From positions 1-13,444 of the forward strand of contig JBJKPP010000119.1 of assembly GCA_046706145.1 (NCBI GenBank): a stretch of DNA of 13,444 nt, read 5' to 3'. Positions 6,923-13,444 of the stretch are shown here, piece after piece. The position numbers were made by a program, and so were the translations under genes. This DNA is from JBJKPP01 sp046706145. GTDB lineage: Bacteria; Bacteroidota; Ignavibacteria; Ignavibacteriales; Ignavibacteriaceae. Below the pieces are notes generated by a model that searched no databases, was not told the origin of the DNA, and worked only from the letters and a program-made list of their open reading frames with translations. The first letter of the stretch is position 1. Each line of letters begins with the position of its first letter.

Positions 6923-8158
6923 TCAATTCCGATAATGTGCTATAAAATGAGTTATGACTTTATCTATACGTTCCTGAACTGACTCTTGTTCGACATTGAA
7001 CCTCGATATTGAAACGAGAAGCCAACCTTTCTCGCTTTTGCTAATTCTTGGAATTTCCAGACTATTGTAACCAACAACTGCTTGATGATTTGATTTTGTC
7101 ATAGAATCAGCTCTCTTTAACCTGTCTTGTAGTGGTTGAAAGAGTTTGAAAATGGAATTGAATTCTGGTACAACTAATTCCATAATATCATTCAGCTCTT
7201 CGCAATTATGTTCATTTCTTTCAGTTGGCGCATAGATAGCATCTAACATGATAGGCGAATACAAGGGCGACATTATTTCATGTTCAATAAGAAACTGATT
7301 TAGGCTCTCTTTTACAGTAGTCAATAACTGCCTTTTTTGAGTAGGGCGTAAAGGAAATAAAGGGAGTTCAATGAATAGAGGCACATTTTTTCGCCATTCC
7401 AAAAATCCCTTGGCATTTTTAAATTCCACAGAGGTATTAAAATTCTTGGTTATAATATCAGAGGATACTCCACCCTCATTGCGCAAGTAATAATACAGGT
7501 AAGATATATTTGACCTAATATTGAATATGAATTCATCCTGAATGGAAACTCGCAAGGCAGTCAGCATTTCTTTAAAGAGTTCTTCTCCAAAAAGGTTAAT
7601 ATTTTTCTTTTGATTTTTTAATAATTCATTATATTCACGCTTGCGTTCCTCCAGATCAGTTTCTATATATTCATGGGCAATCTTCCTTTTAATTTCTTTA
7701 TGATCACTTACATCTTCAAAGTAACCTGAAAGTATTTTGTGTGAAAGTTCCAAATCTTGCAAAAAATCCAAGAAAGGTGTAATCTCAATCTCCAAATAGT
7801 TTTTCCTTCCAGTTGAGCTATGTTTTATCGACAGATATTTGATCTGTCTGTCTAAAAAGTTGATTGATTTATTATTTTTGTTTGAGGTTAACAAGGGTTG
7901 TCTGAAAATATCAACAATATGCTTTAGAACTTTATGCAGTTCAGGTTTAGATTTATCCAATGAATTAATTTTGATTGATATTGCTATTTCTTTATTTGAT
8001 ATTTTATTACTAATACGCTGTATTTTTTGAATGATAGTTTGTTTAAGCTCCTCCTTCTCCCCTTTTGATATCGTATTTAGTTCATTTGGAGTTAGCTGTA
8101 TACTAACCAAAATACGATTTGCAAGTCTCTGTCTATATTTCTCTATTTGGGTTTCCAT
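6923..8158 (-). CDS. Hypothetical cytoplasmic protein, family not recognised
   Basis: The 411-residue protein has no signal peptide and no membrane helix, unlike all its neighbours. It is rich in Lys, Glu, Asn and Ile. Residues about 1-75 and 150-195 are charged and helical, the latter (HKEIKRKIAHEYIETDLEERKREYNELLKNQKK) looking like a coiled coil. The more structured C-terminal half includes SYLYYYLRNEGGVSSDIITK, LFPLRPTQKRQLLTTVKESLNQF, SPIMLDAIYAPTERNEHNCEELNDIMELVVPEF and RISKSEKGWLLVSISRF. I see no haem, iron-sulfur, nucleotide-binding or DNA-binding motif, and cannot assign a function. YYYLRNEGGVSSDIITK could be a small helix-turn-helix, a weak guess. No Shine-Dalgarno sequence is evident before the ATG at 8158. 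The long, uninterrupted frame argues for a real gene. Whether it is co-transcribed with the redox operon 147 bases downstream is unclear. Confidence 0.75.
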   Translation of the reverse strand: METQIEKYRQRLANRILVSIQLTPNELNTISKGEKEELKQTIIQKIQRISNKISNKEIAISIKINSLDKSKPELHKVLKHIVDIFRQPLLTSNKNNKSINFLDRQIKYLSIKHSSTGRKNYLEIEITPFLDFLQDLELSHKILSGYFEDVSDHKEIKRKIAHEYIETDLEERKREYNELLKNQKKNINLFGEELFKEMLTALRVSIQDEFIFNIRSNISYLYYYLRNEGGVSSDIITKNFNTSVEFKNAKGFLEWRKNVPLFIELPLFPLRPTQKRQLLTTVKESLNQFLIEHEIMSPLYSPIMLDAIYAPTERNEHNCEELNDIMELVVPEFNSIFKLFQPLQDRLKRADSMTKSNHQAVVGYNSLEIPRISKSEKGWLLVSISRFNVEQESVQERIDKVITHFIAHYRN

Positions 8159-8403
8159 TAACCATGCAATATGGTAAAGTACTACTTTGAATTGGAACTA
8201 GAATTATTTAATAATATGAAAATGAAGTATATAATTTCAAATCGAACCTTTATCTGTTCAATAATACAAAAAAGCTTAATGCTATCATTCTATTTTTATA
8301 TCAATTTATGTAAAATATGTATTGCGCTTGAGTATCCTGTTGGTTCTAAAGAATATGAACTAATGCTTTTTATATTATACTGTTCTTTACCAGCGCGTAG
8401 CTG
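8159..8403. other. AT-rich gap, no gene seen
   Basis: About 245 bases between the YceI copy 2 gene and the unknown gene, both on the minus strand. It should hold the promoter of the latter. A plus-strand open frame covers most of it (8171-8407), but its residues are low-complexity and it runs into the YceI gene. A small stem CAGC/GCTG (8391-8403) directly follows the YceI stop codon without a T-run. Confidence 0.4.
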
Positions 8404-8982
8404 TTAAGTTCCCTTTTCCAGGTCCTTAGGAACCACCATATCAAATGATAAGGTTAACTTATCTTCAACCGGCATTAACAATAATGTCGGTCTTTTTATT
8501 TTAAATTCAGTTAAACTTATATAGAATATTCCTTTAAACTGGGACTCACCGGATTGAAAACTTTCAGCAACTTTGAAACCCACAGGTTTTGTAACTCCAT
8601 GAAAATTAAGATTACCTTCTACCCAGAGAGTATCTTTTGCAATGCTTTTTACTGTATCACTCTTAAATGAAACCGTGGGATAATCAAGAGCATCTACAAC
8701 TTCACCCATGTGAGAATCACGGTTTGAATTACCACTATCAAATGAAAGAACATCCGCACTTACATTTACTCCTGTAATCTTATAGCTTGAATCATCATAA
8801 GTGATGTCGCAATTAATATCTTTGCTTACAGCATCCACGGTGTGTAAAGGATGGACTAATTTATAACGGATTACAGACTTATCTTTTTCAGCATGTATAA
8901 CAGCGGCGTAAGAATTATTAAAAAATAAAACAGATGAGAGAAATAATAAAAGAAATGATGATAAAATTATATTTTTATACAT
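8404..8982 (-). CDS. YceI-family periplasmic lipocalin-like protein (copy 2)
   Basis: The 192-residue protein has a signal peptide ending near NNSYA|A (residue 26). The mature part follows the YceI plan: KSVIRYKLVHPLHTVDAVSKDINCDITYDD, then VNVSADVLSFDSGNSNRDSHMGEVVDALDYPTVSFKSDTV with the conserved N-R-D-x-H-M...YP.vsF segment, then VEGNLNFHGVTKPVGFKV. The family binds isoprenoid chains in the periplasm. The gene starts 13 bases after the stop of the four-helix membrane protein gene and has GAGG before its ATG, so the two form an operon. This pairing resembles the E. coli yceJ-yceI operon, where a cytochrome b561-like protein precedes YceI. It has diverged strongly from copy 1 at 2392-3030 and probably has a different partner. 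C59 is the single Cys. Confidence 0.9.
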   Translation of the reverse strand: MYKNIILSSFLLLFLSSVLFFNNSYAAVIHAEKDKSVIRYKLVHPLHTVDAVSKDINCDITYDDSSYKITGVNVSADVLSFDSGNSNRDSHMGEVVDALDYPTVSFKSDTVKSIAKDTLWVEGNLNFHGVTKPVGFKVAESFQSGESQFKGIFYISLTEFKIKRPTLLLMPVEDKLTLSFDMVVPKDLEKGT

Positions 8983-8995
8983 AATAACCTCAATT

Positions 8996-9802
8996 TTAAA
9001 AGACTATAGTAAGAACTGATGCGGTAAATGTTGCAAAAGTTATATAACCGGTAATCTGATGTGCTCTTGCACGGGCAACATCAATTTGACGAGGTCCCCT
9101 TGCCCCTTTTTCAAAAGAATGAACAAAAATATTATTAGCTAAAATTGGAAGTAAGATCATTCCTGCTGCGTGGACCCATGCAAGCAATTTGTGATAAAAC
9201 ACTGTCCCATGTTCTCCTTCTCTTCTGATTAGAGGCGGTGGGGCCAAAATGGCAAGTAATGCTGTGGCACTGTAACCAATAATTGTAGCATCAGCAAGAG
9301 GTGAATGTACTGATCTAAATCTTTCGTTACCATTTAAAGTTAATTGCCCAGCCAAAACTGTTGCTCCCATCAAAACCCATGTTGTCAATCCAAGCCGCTG
9401 ATGCCACGTTAACATAGTTCTTCTCAATCCAAGCTCATTTTTTCGTTCTGTCCGGTCCAACGGTTCACTTGTGAATACACCATGCACCCCCCATAAAATA
9501 TTCTCCATCCAGCTCATATCCTCAGGCAAAAGTCTTCGCGCTTGGGCATCTTGTTCTGCCTCTGTTAACGTGTCAGCTAAATTATCACTTTCCGCAACTT
9601 CTGTTTGCAACAACACTGGGGCAGGATTTTCATATGCTGTTGTTGAATAATCACTGTTTACAGTTAATGATAAACCTGAATGAAGATGTGAACTTAAAGA
9701 TAACTTTGACGCGGCAGGATCAAAATAGCTCTGAGAATATGCGGCAAAAGAAAAAATAAACAACGCGAAAAGAACAACTTCAACAAGGGTGCGGCCTTTC
9801 AT
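8996..9802 (-). CDS. Four-helix membrane protein with conserved-looking histidines, cytochrome b561-like candidate
   Basis: The 268-residue protein begins with an export signal (residues 1-23), then an exported segment of about 100 residues with a low-complexity acidic stretch (TEVAESDNLADTLTEAEQDAQ). The C-terminal half has four hydrophobic helices near 136-152, 170-188, 205-224 and 246-266. Histidines stand at helix ends or inside helices: H134 (TWHQRLG), H166, H204 and H211 (YHKLLAWVHAAGM) and H248 (AHQITGY). Paired His in a four-helix bundle is how b561-type proteins bind haem b, but I assign this only from pattern and from the yceJ-yceI-like arrangement with the YceI gene 13 bases downstream. 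If correct, it would pass electrons between the quinone pool and a periplasmic partner. The start is the ATG at 9802, since a GTG at 9808 lies inside the ribosome binding site. Confidence 0.7.
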   Translation of the reverse strand: MKGRTLVEVVLFALFIFSFAAYSQSYFDPAASKLSLSSHLHSGLSLTVNSDYSTTAYENPAPVLLQTEVAESDNLADTLTEAEQDAQARRLLPEDMSWMENILWGVHGVFTSEPLDRTERKNELGLRRTMLTWHQRLGLTTWVLMGATVLAGQLTLNGNERFRSVHSPLADATIIGYSATALLAILAPPPLIRREGEHGTVFYHKLLAWVHAAGMILLPILANNIFVHSFEKGARGPRQIDVARARAHQITGYITFATFTASVLTIVF

Positions 9803-9805
9803 TTC

Positions 9806-9811
9806 CACCTC
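9806..9811 (-). promoter_or_regulatory. Ribosome binding site that decides the membrane protein start
   Basis: On the minus strand GAGGTG matches the end of 16S rRNA well and stands just before the ATG at 9802. An in-frame GTG at 9808 overlaps this site and so is an unlikely start. Confidence 0.7.
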
Positions 9812-10069
9812 GCTTAAAATAAAAATTAGATTACTTATATAGAAAAACGATTCTGTTTCTGTTATTTACGGTTGAAATTAGAAATCTGTCTTGATACCCT
9901 TTTCATCTAACCCTGAAGTATTCTAAACTAATGCCTAAAGAATTGCTAATGTATGATTTCTAATCTTAAAGTCAGAAATGTATATACTTATCGAGGGCAA
10001 CCTAAAATGTGTGTTAAAATGTTTTAAGAAAAACTAAGAAAATCTTAATAATATAGTCAAGGGGCTATT
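9812..10069. other. Gap upstream of the membrane protein-YceI operon
   Basis: About 260 bases with no open frame of note. It should contain the promoter for the minus-strand operon at 8404-9802 and the end of the MBL-hydrolase transcript. A short stem TAAGA-AAA-TCTTA lies at 10035-10047. I could not identify a promoter with confidence. Confidence 0.35.
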
Positions 10070-10840
10070 TCATAGATAAATCGTCATTCCATCTCTGGCG
10101 GGGATGATATATTTACGCTGACTCGTGATTAACTTTTCAAATTCTGTCTCATTTTCTTCGCTAATATGAGTAAGATATAACCTATGTAATTTCAATTCAT
10201 CATAAATTGAACTAAGCTCTTTTAGTCCAACATGTGTTACTTCGCTAATCATAAAATCGCAATTATATTCCTTAAAAAGCTTTAGATCTTTTTTGTGTCC
10301 CACGTCACCAGAATAGACAAAATTCTTATCTCTTATTATGAATAACAGGCTGCTGCAGGAAAAACTGATCTTGTTTTTCCGGGCAAACTTAATATACTTA
10401 TCCAGATGAGAATTTTGTTTGGCAATAACCAAAAATTCTTCTGCTACTCTGATTCTTTTGTTAACGTCAAAAGTTCTATACCTAATCTTAAAATCCAGTT
10501 TCCTATAAAAAATATATGAACGATAAAGAAACTCCTCTACCGTCTGCTTTAAGGATTTATTTACAAAGACTTCCAGCTTTTTTGTTCTGTTAATCAGTTT
10601 CATTTGGACAATTAAAGATACAAAACCAGCAAAATGGTCCGGGTGTAGGTGAGTTAGAAGAATTCCATCTATATCTTTAAAAGATATTTTATTTGCTAAC
10701 AGAGCCTTGGATATTCCATCGCCGGTATCTACAAGTAAATTGTAATCGGGAACTGAGATAAGAAATGATGAGTGAAATCTTTTTAGAGATGTTACCCCAG
10801 AACCGGTACCAATAAACCTTATAAATGATTTTTTATTCAC
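10070..10840 (-). CDS. Metallo-beta-lactamase-fold hydrolase, RNase Z-like
   Basis: This 256-residue cytoplasmic protein has the complete metal-binding set of the MBL superfamily: H64-L-H66-P-D68-H69 (THLHPDHFAG), H145, D179 in YSGDVGH, and H225 in LTHISEE. The start IRFIGTGSG and the LVDTGDG segment (residues 37-42) match the RNase Z-like branch, where the N-terminal strand and D-x-G precede the HxHxDH motif. Its end, ARDGMTIYL, is common in this branch. At 256 residues it is shorter than tRNA-maturing RNase Z (about 300), and I see no flexible exosite arm, so a general phosphodiesterase or other hydrolase role is as likely as tRNA 3' processing. The start is GTG at 10840: it overlaps the SPOR gene by eight bases, and the first strand begins at once, leaving no room for a later start. 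Translational coupling to the upstream gene is likely. Confidence 0.85.
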   Translation of the reverse strand: MNKKSFIRFIGTGSGVTSLKRFHSSFLISVPDYNLLVDTGDGISKALLANKISFKDIDGILLTHLHPDHFAGFVSLIVQMKLINRTKKLEVFVNKSLKQTVEEFLYRSYIFYRKLDFKIRYRTFDVNKRIRVAEEFLVIAKQNSHLDKYIKFARKNKISFSCSSLLFIIRDKNFVYSGDVGHKKDLKLFKEYNCDFMISEVTHVGLKELSSIYDELKLHRLYLTHISEENETEFEKLITSQRKYIIPARDGMTIYL

Positions 10841-11570
10841 CCAGAGTAACTATTCTGCCGTCTAACTTAAAATCCGAATCTATATCCTTAAGAAAACTTT
10901 CAGCGTCCTCTTTGTGCTCGAACTTACCAACATATACTACATTAAATAGAGTACCGCCAACAACTTTATCTTTAATTTCAGAATAATATCCGTTGGCTTC
11001 AAAACTCTTTTTAAGCTCATCGGCATTAGATGGATTGGTAAAAGCCCCTGCTTGAATAGTATATTTATAATTTGGTTGTACTTCTAGATTCTCTTCTTTT
11101 TCCTTTTTCGCTGTTTGGGGAGAATTATTATTACTCGGAGCAGTTTGACCCACAGTATAATCACGTTCGGCAAGCTTTATATAAGGAGATAAAGGATAAT
11201 TGTTCTTGAGTTCTTCAAAGTCATTCTTAGCACTAGTATAATTTCCAAGAGCATAATTATAAGTGAGAATTCTATACAATGAAGCGTCGGCATATTTACT
11301 TTTAGGATAATCGTCCAGAATCTTTTGGTATATTTTAACGGCGTCGTTCCCTTTTTCGGTCAGCACTCCCTCCAAATACATAACCGAAGGATCATTTGGG
11401 CTTTGGCTTTTCAGTGCAAGCAGCCCTCTTATAGCTTCTTCTTTTTTACCCTGCTCAATCTGGGTGAGATAAGGTATGATACTCTCTTCTTGTGCAAAAG
11501 TTTTTGCAGGTAAAATAAAAATAGTTGTTAATAAAGTAATGGTAAGTAATGTTTGTTTCATATATTTCAT
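10833..11570 (-). CDS. Exported TPR and SPOR-domain protein
   Basis: The 245-residue protein has a signal peptide ending around PAKTFA|QEE (residue 27). Residues about 30-135 are helical repeats of TPR type (KKEEAIRGLLALKSQSPNDPSVMYLEG, AVKIYQKILDDYPKSKYADASLYRI, YTSAKNDFEELKNNYPLSPYIKLAE), like the outer-membrane assembly or divisome TPR proteins. A polar linker follows (about 140-165, NNNSPQTAKKEKEE). Residues 168-243 form a SPOR domain (YKYTIQAGAFTNPSNADELKKSFEANGY...YVGKFEHKEDAESFLKDI), which binds denuded peptidoglycan at division sites. It is therefore probably a periplasmic cell-wall protein. Two nearby ATGs (11570 and 11561) are possible starts; neither has a clear Shine-Dalgarno sequence. 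The last eight bases overlap the downstream MBL gene. Confidence 0.88.
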   Translation of the reverse strand: MKYMKQTLLTITLLTTIFILPAKTFAQEESIIPYLTQIEQGKKEEAIRGLLALKSQSPNDPSVMYLEGVLTEKGNDAVKIYQKILDDYPKSKYADASLYRILTYNYALGNYTSAKNDFEELKNNYPLSPYIKLAERDYTVGQTAPSNNNSPQTAKKEKEENLEVQPNYKYTIQAGAFTNPSNADELKKSFEANGYYSEIKDKVVGGTLFNVVYVGKFEHKEDAESFLKDIDSDFKLDGRIVTLGE

Positions 11571-11713
11571 GAGCTAGAATGTTTTCAACACGGTTTCTAG
11601 ATTACACATAACTTCTTGATTCTCGAACCTAATCATTTTTACATCCAAATTCTTGAGAAATTCTGTTCTCTTTTTTAGGTAACTAAATATCATGCTTAAA
11701 AATTTTTAATGTG

Positions 11714-11809
11714 GAACTTCTATGGAGTTCATCATAAAATTGAATTTCATTTTACTACAGATATTTAACTCCTAACGGAGTTAACGAGCTTTAAAACTCT
11801 GTAGGAGTA
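11714..11809. repeat. Cluster of ACTCC...GGAGT palindromic repeats
   Basis: Three related palindromes stand in the gap between miaB and the SPOR gene. Copy 1 is 11714-11730 (GAACT...AGTTC arms). Copy 2 is 11765-11784, a perfect 8-bp stem TTAACTCC/GGAGTTAA with a TAAC loop. Copy 3 is 11796-11808 (ACTC...GAGT, imperfect). All share the core ACTYC-N-GGAGT. Such short palindromes are spread as intergenic repeats in many Bacteroidota-like genomes. No transposase is nearby. They could also act as a terminator for miaB, read on the minus strand, although a T-run is absent. Confidence 0.65.
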
Positions 11810-11860
11810 AAACATCTTTCGTAATTATTCATAAGCAAATGTATAGAGTGATTGGCTACT

Positions 11861-13210
11861 TTAAGCAGTTAACGCCAGATTTTCCTTTGCGGGGTTAACA
11901 AACTCTACAAAGCCTCCAAACAAAGTTCCTGAAGTTGCTCTATTAATTTTTACTTTAACGTAATCACCTTGTCTAATGTTTTTTTGAGCATGAATAATAA
12001 CAACCTTATTGTTATCTGTTCTGCCGGCTAAAAAGTTATCGGATTTCTTACTGGGTCCTTCAATTAAGATAACTTCTTCTTTGCCAATCAAAGTCTGATT
12101 TATTTCATAGGAAATCTGCTGTTGTAATTCAATAATCTCTTGAAGTCTCTTAGTTTTTATTTCATCCGATACATCATCTTTCATTTTGTATGATTTCGTT
12201 CCTTCCCTCGGAGAATACTTGAACATATACGCACCATCATATTTAACTTCGCGCATAACATCTAGAGTCATAACATGATCTTCATAGGTTTCACCCGGAA
12301 AGCCAGAAATAATATCAGTTGAAAAACTAACTCCGGGAATTATTTTTCTTGCTTTCTCAATTAAACTTAAATAATGCTCAATCGTATAAGTTCTGTTCAT
12401 TAATTTTAATATTCTATTTGAACCTGATTGAACAGGCAAATGAATATAGTTACATAAGTTAGGATACTCAGCAATTGTATAAAGCAGTTTATCTGAAAGG
12501 TCCTGCGGATGAGAAGTGGTAAATCTTATTCTTACCGACCGATCTACATCAGCACAAGCGGCTAAAAGATCTGCAAAATCATTTTCATTATCTTTATAAG
12601 AATTTACATTTTGACCAAGTAATGTAACTTCTTTAAATCCTCTTTTGGACAGCTGCTCAATTTCTTCTACGACAGAATTTAGAGGTTTGCTTCTTTCTCT
12701 TCCCCGTGTAAAAGGGACCACACAGAATGTGCAGAATTTATCGCAACCTCTCATAACAGAAATCCACGCAGAAAGCCCATCTTCCCGGTAAGGAATTATA
12801 TCATCATAAGTTTCAGTCTTCGAAAGCCTAACACCAATTCCCTTCCCACCGTCGAAAGCAGCGTCTATAAATTCCGGCAGCCTTCTGTATTCATCGGGAC
12901 CAACAACTAAATCAACCATTTTCTTTTGTTCAATCAAATCTTTTCTTAATCGCTCAGCCATGCAGCCTAAAATACCGACAACTAAATTTGGTTTTGTTCC
13001 TTTCAGGTTCTTAAAATTTCCAAGCCTGCCATATATTCTCTGCTCGGCATTTTCTCTTATACTGCATGTATTAAGCAGAACCACATCAGCATTTTCTGCT
13101 TCGTTGGTTGGTTCAAATCCATGATTCCGGAGAATACCAAGTACAATCTCGGTATCAGCCAAATTCATTTGGCATCCGTAAGTCTCTATGTAAATCTTAT
13201 TTTGACCCAT
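11861..13210 (-). CDS. miaB: tRNA-2-methylthio-N6-dimethylallyladenosine synthase MiaB
   Basis: The 449-residue protein is a typical MiaB, a radical SAM methylthiotransferase that converts i6A37 to ms2i6A37 in tRNAs reading codons starting with U. Counting from the ATG at 13210, C13 ([13 protein letters not shown]), C49 ([14 protein letters not shown]) and C83 (GILGCMAER) bind the auxiliary [4Fe-4S] cluster. C156-x3-C160-x2-C163 ([21 protein letters not shown]) binds the radical SAM cluster. LGQNVNSY and [10 protein letters not shown] are conserved core segments, and [14 protein letters not shown] follows. The C-terminal end (about residues 375-440, ending [11 protein letters not shown]) is a TRAM domain for tRNA binding. 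Length fits the family (about 440-475). A TTG at 13219 could add three residues, but the ATG at 13210 with GGA a few bases before it is simpler. The gene is cytoplasmic and house-keeping, divergent from the flavoprotein gene at the right edge. Confidence 0.97.
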   Translation of the reverse strand: MGQNKIYIETYGCQMNLADTEIVLGILRNHGFEPTNEAENADVVLLNTCSIRENAEQRIYGRLGNFKNLKGTKPNLVVGILGCMAERLRKDLIEQKKMVDLVVGPDEYRRLPEFIDAAFDGGKGIGVRLSKTETYDDIIPYREDGLSAWISVMRGCDKFCTFCVVPFTRGRERSKPLNSVVEEIEQLSKRGFKEVTLLGQNVNSYKDNENDFADLLAACADVDRSVRIRFTTSHPQDLSDKLLYTIAEYPNLCNYIHLPVQSGSNRILKLMNRTYTIEHYLSLIEKARKIIPGVSFSTDIISGFPGETYEDHVMTLDVMREVKYDGAYMFKYSPREGTKSYKMKDDVSDEIKTKRLQEIIELQQQISYEINQTLIGKEEVILIEGPSKKSDNFLAGRTDNNKVVIIHAQKNIRQGDYVKVKINRATSGTLFGGFVEFVNPAKENLALTA

Positions 13211-13274
13211 CTTTTCCAACTTGAACTAAATTTTTCACTGCGAATTTAATAAAAAATTATGGTTAATGGCAGAA

Positions 13275-13314
13275 AATATTTAATTTAAACTACGTCAAAT
13301 ATGACAATATTTAA
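13275..13314. promoter_or_regulatory. Divergent promoter region with interrupted palindrome
   Basis: Between miaB (-) and the flavoprotein gene (+), GTCA-AATA-TGAC at 13294-13305 is a 12-base interrupted palindrome. It is flanked by two direct copies of AATATTTAA (13275-13283 and 13306-13314). The layout resembles an operator for a dimeric regulator such as a CRP/FNR-type protein, but the half-sites are short and AT-rich sequence makes chance matches common. The core promoters of the two divergent genes must lie in 13211-13347. Confidence 0.35.
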
Positions 13315-13347
13315 ATACTCTAATATTCAATAAATTTAGTTTCACAA

Positions 13348-13444
13348 ATGGCAAAATACGATTGGTACGAGGGGAGAGTCGTTGACATAATTGACGAAAC
13401 CCCCACTGTAAAAAGATTCTTTATCGAAGTTCCGGACGTAAAGA
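13348..13444 (+). CDS. Ferredoxin-reductase-type FAD-binding oxidoreductase, N-terminal fragment
   Basis: The frame opens with ATG at 13348 and runs to the window end, giving 32 codons. The residues MAKYDWYEGRVVDIIDETPTVKRFFIEVPDVK match the first strands of the FAD-binding domain of the ferredoxin-NADP+ reductase family, where 'a.V..i...tp.vk.f.le.p' begins the flavin-binding barrel. The cofactor-binding RxYS motif and the NAD-binding half would lie beyond the edge. The partner and electron acceptor cannot be told. No strong Shine-Dalgarno sequence is seen. The start is supported because it leaves the usual short lead before the first strand. Confidence 0.7.
   Translation, partial: MAKYDWYEGRVVDIIDETPTVKRFFIEVPDVK

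Noticed and set aside
8391..8403. CAGC/GCTG hairpin right after the YceI copy 2 stop as a terminator
   Set aside because: The stem is only four base pairs and no T-run follows on the minus strand.
8171..8407. 78-codon plus-strand open frame between the YceI copy 2 gene and the unknown gene
   Set aside because: Low-complexity composition, no ribosome binding site, and it runs into the end of the YceI gene on the other strand.
9803..9808. GTG start for the four-helix membrane protein
   Set aside because: The GTG is part of the GAGGTG ribosome binding site; the ATG at 9802 is properly placed after it.
11325..11513. 62-codon plus-strand open frame
   Set aside because: It is antisense to the TPR region of the SPOR-domain gene and resembles nothing.

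Overview
This AT-rich window from a Gram-negative bacterium carries many exported proteins: outer-membrane beta-barrels ending in aromatic residues, c-type haem proteins, YceI proteins and a SPOR-domain protein. This protein repertoire, the AT-rich sequence and the ACTCC...GGAGT palindromic repeats suggest the Bacteroidota/Chlorobiota/Ignavibacteriota group. That placement is an inference, because no rRNA is present. I see no tRNA, CRISPR array, transposase or prophage gene.

Layout. 1-1607 (-): a glycosyltransferase fused to a nucleotidyltransferase, cut by the left edge. 1608-2102: a long gap without a convincing gene. 2103-4197 (+): a compact operon of a small membrane protein, a YceI protein and a monohaem cytochrome fused to an outer-membrane barrel. 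4462-6775 (-), convergent with it: a second, Cyc2-like cytochrome-porin, then a monohaem cytochrome c, then a high-potential iron-sulfur protein (HiPIP), each with a strong Shine-Dalgarno sequence. 6923-8158 (-): an unrecognised cytoplasmic protein. 8404-9802 (-): a His-rich four-helix membrane protein followed by a second YceI. 10070-11570 (-): a TPR/SPOR envelope protein overlapping an MBL-fold hydrolase. 11714-11809: palindromic repeats. 11861-13210 (-): miaB. 13348-13444 (+): the start of a flavoprotein reductase, cut by the right edge.

How the genes may work together. The block 2103-9802 looks like an envelope electron-transfer island. It has two outer-membrane barrels that each carry one N-terminal haem c, two candidate periplasmic carriers (cytochrome c and HiPIP), a candidate haem-b membrane protein and two YceI proteins. 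The Cyc2-like gene followed by a cytochrome c and a HiPIP forms a plausible path between an extracellular redox partner, such as Fe(II) or another donor or acceptor, and the inner-membrane chain. The haem motifs, barrel C-termini and gene order are visible in the sequence. The direction of electron flow and the substrate are inferred. The flanking genes are house-keeping or envelope functions and need not belong to this system.
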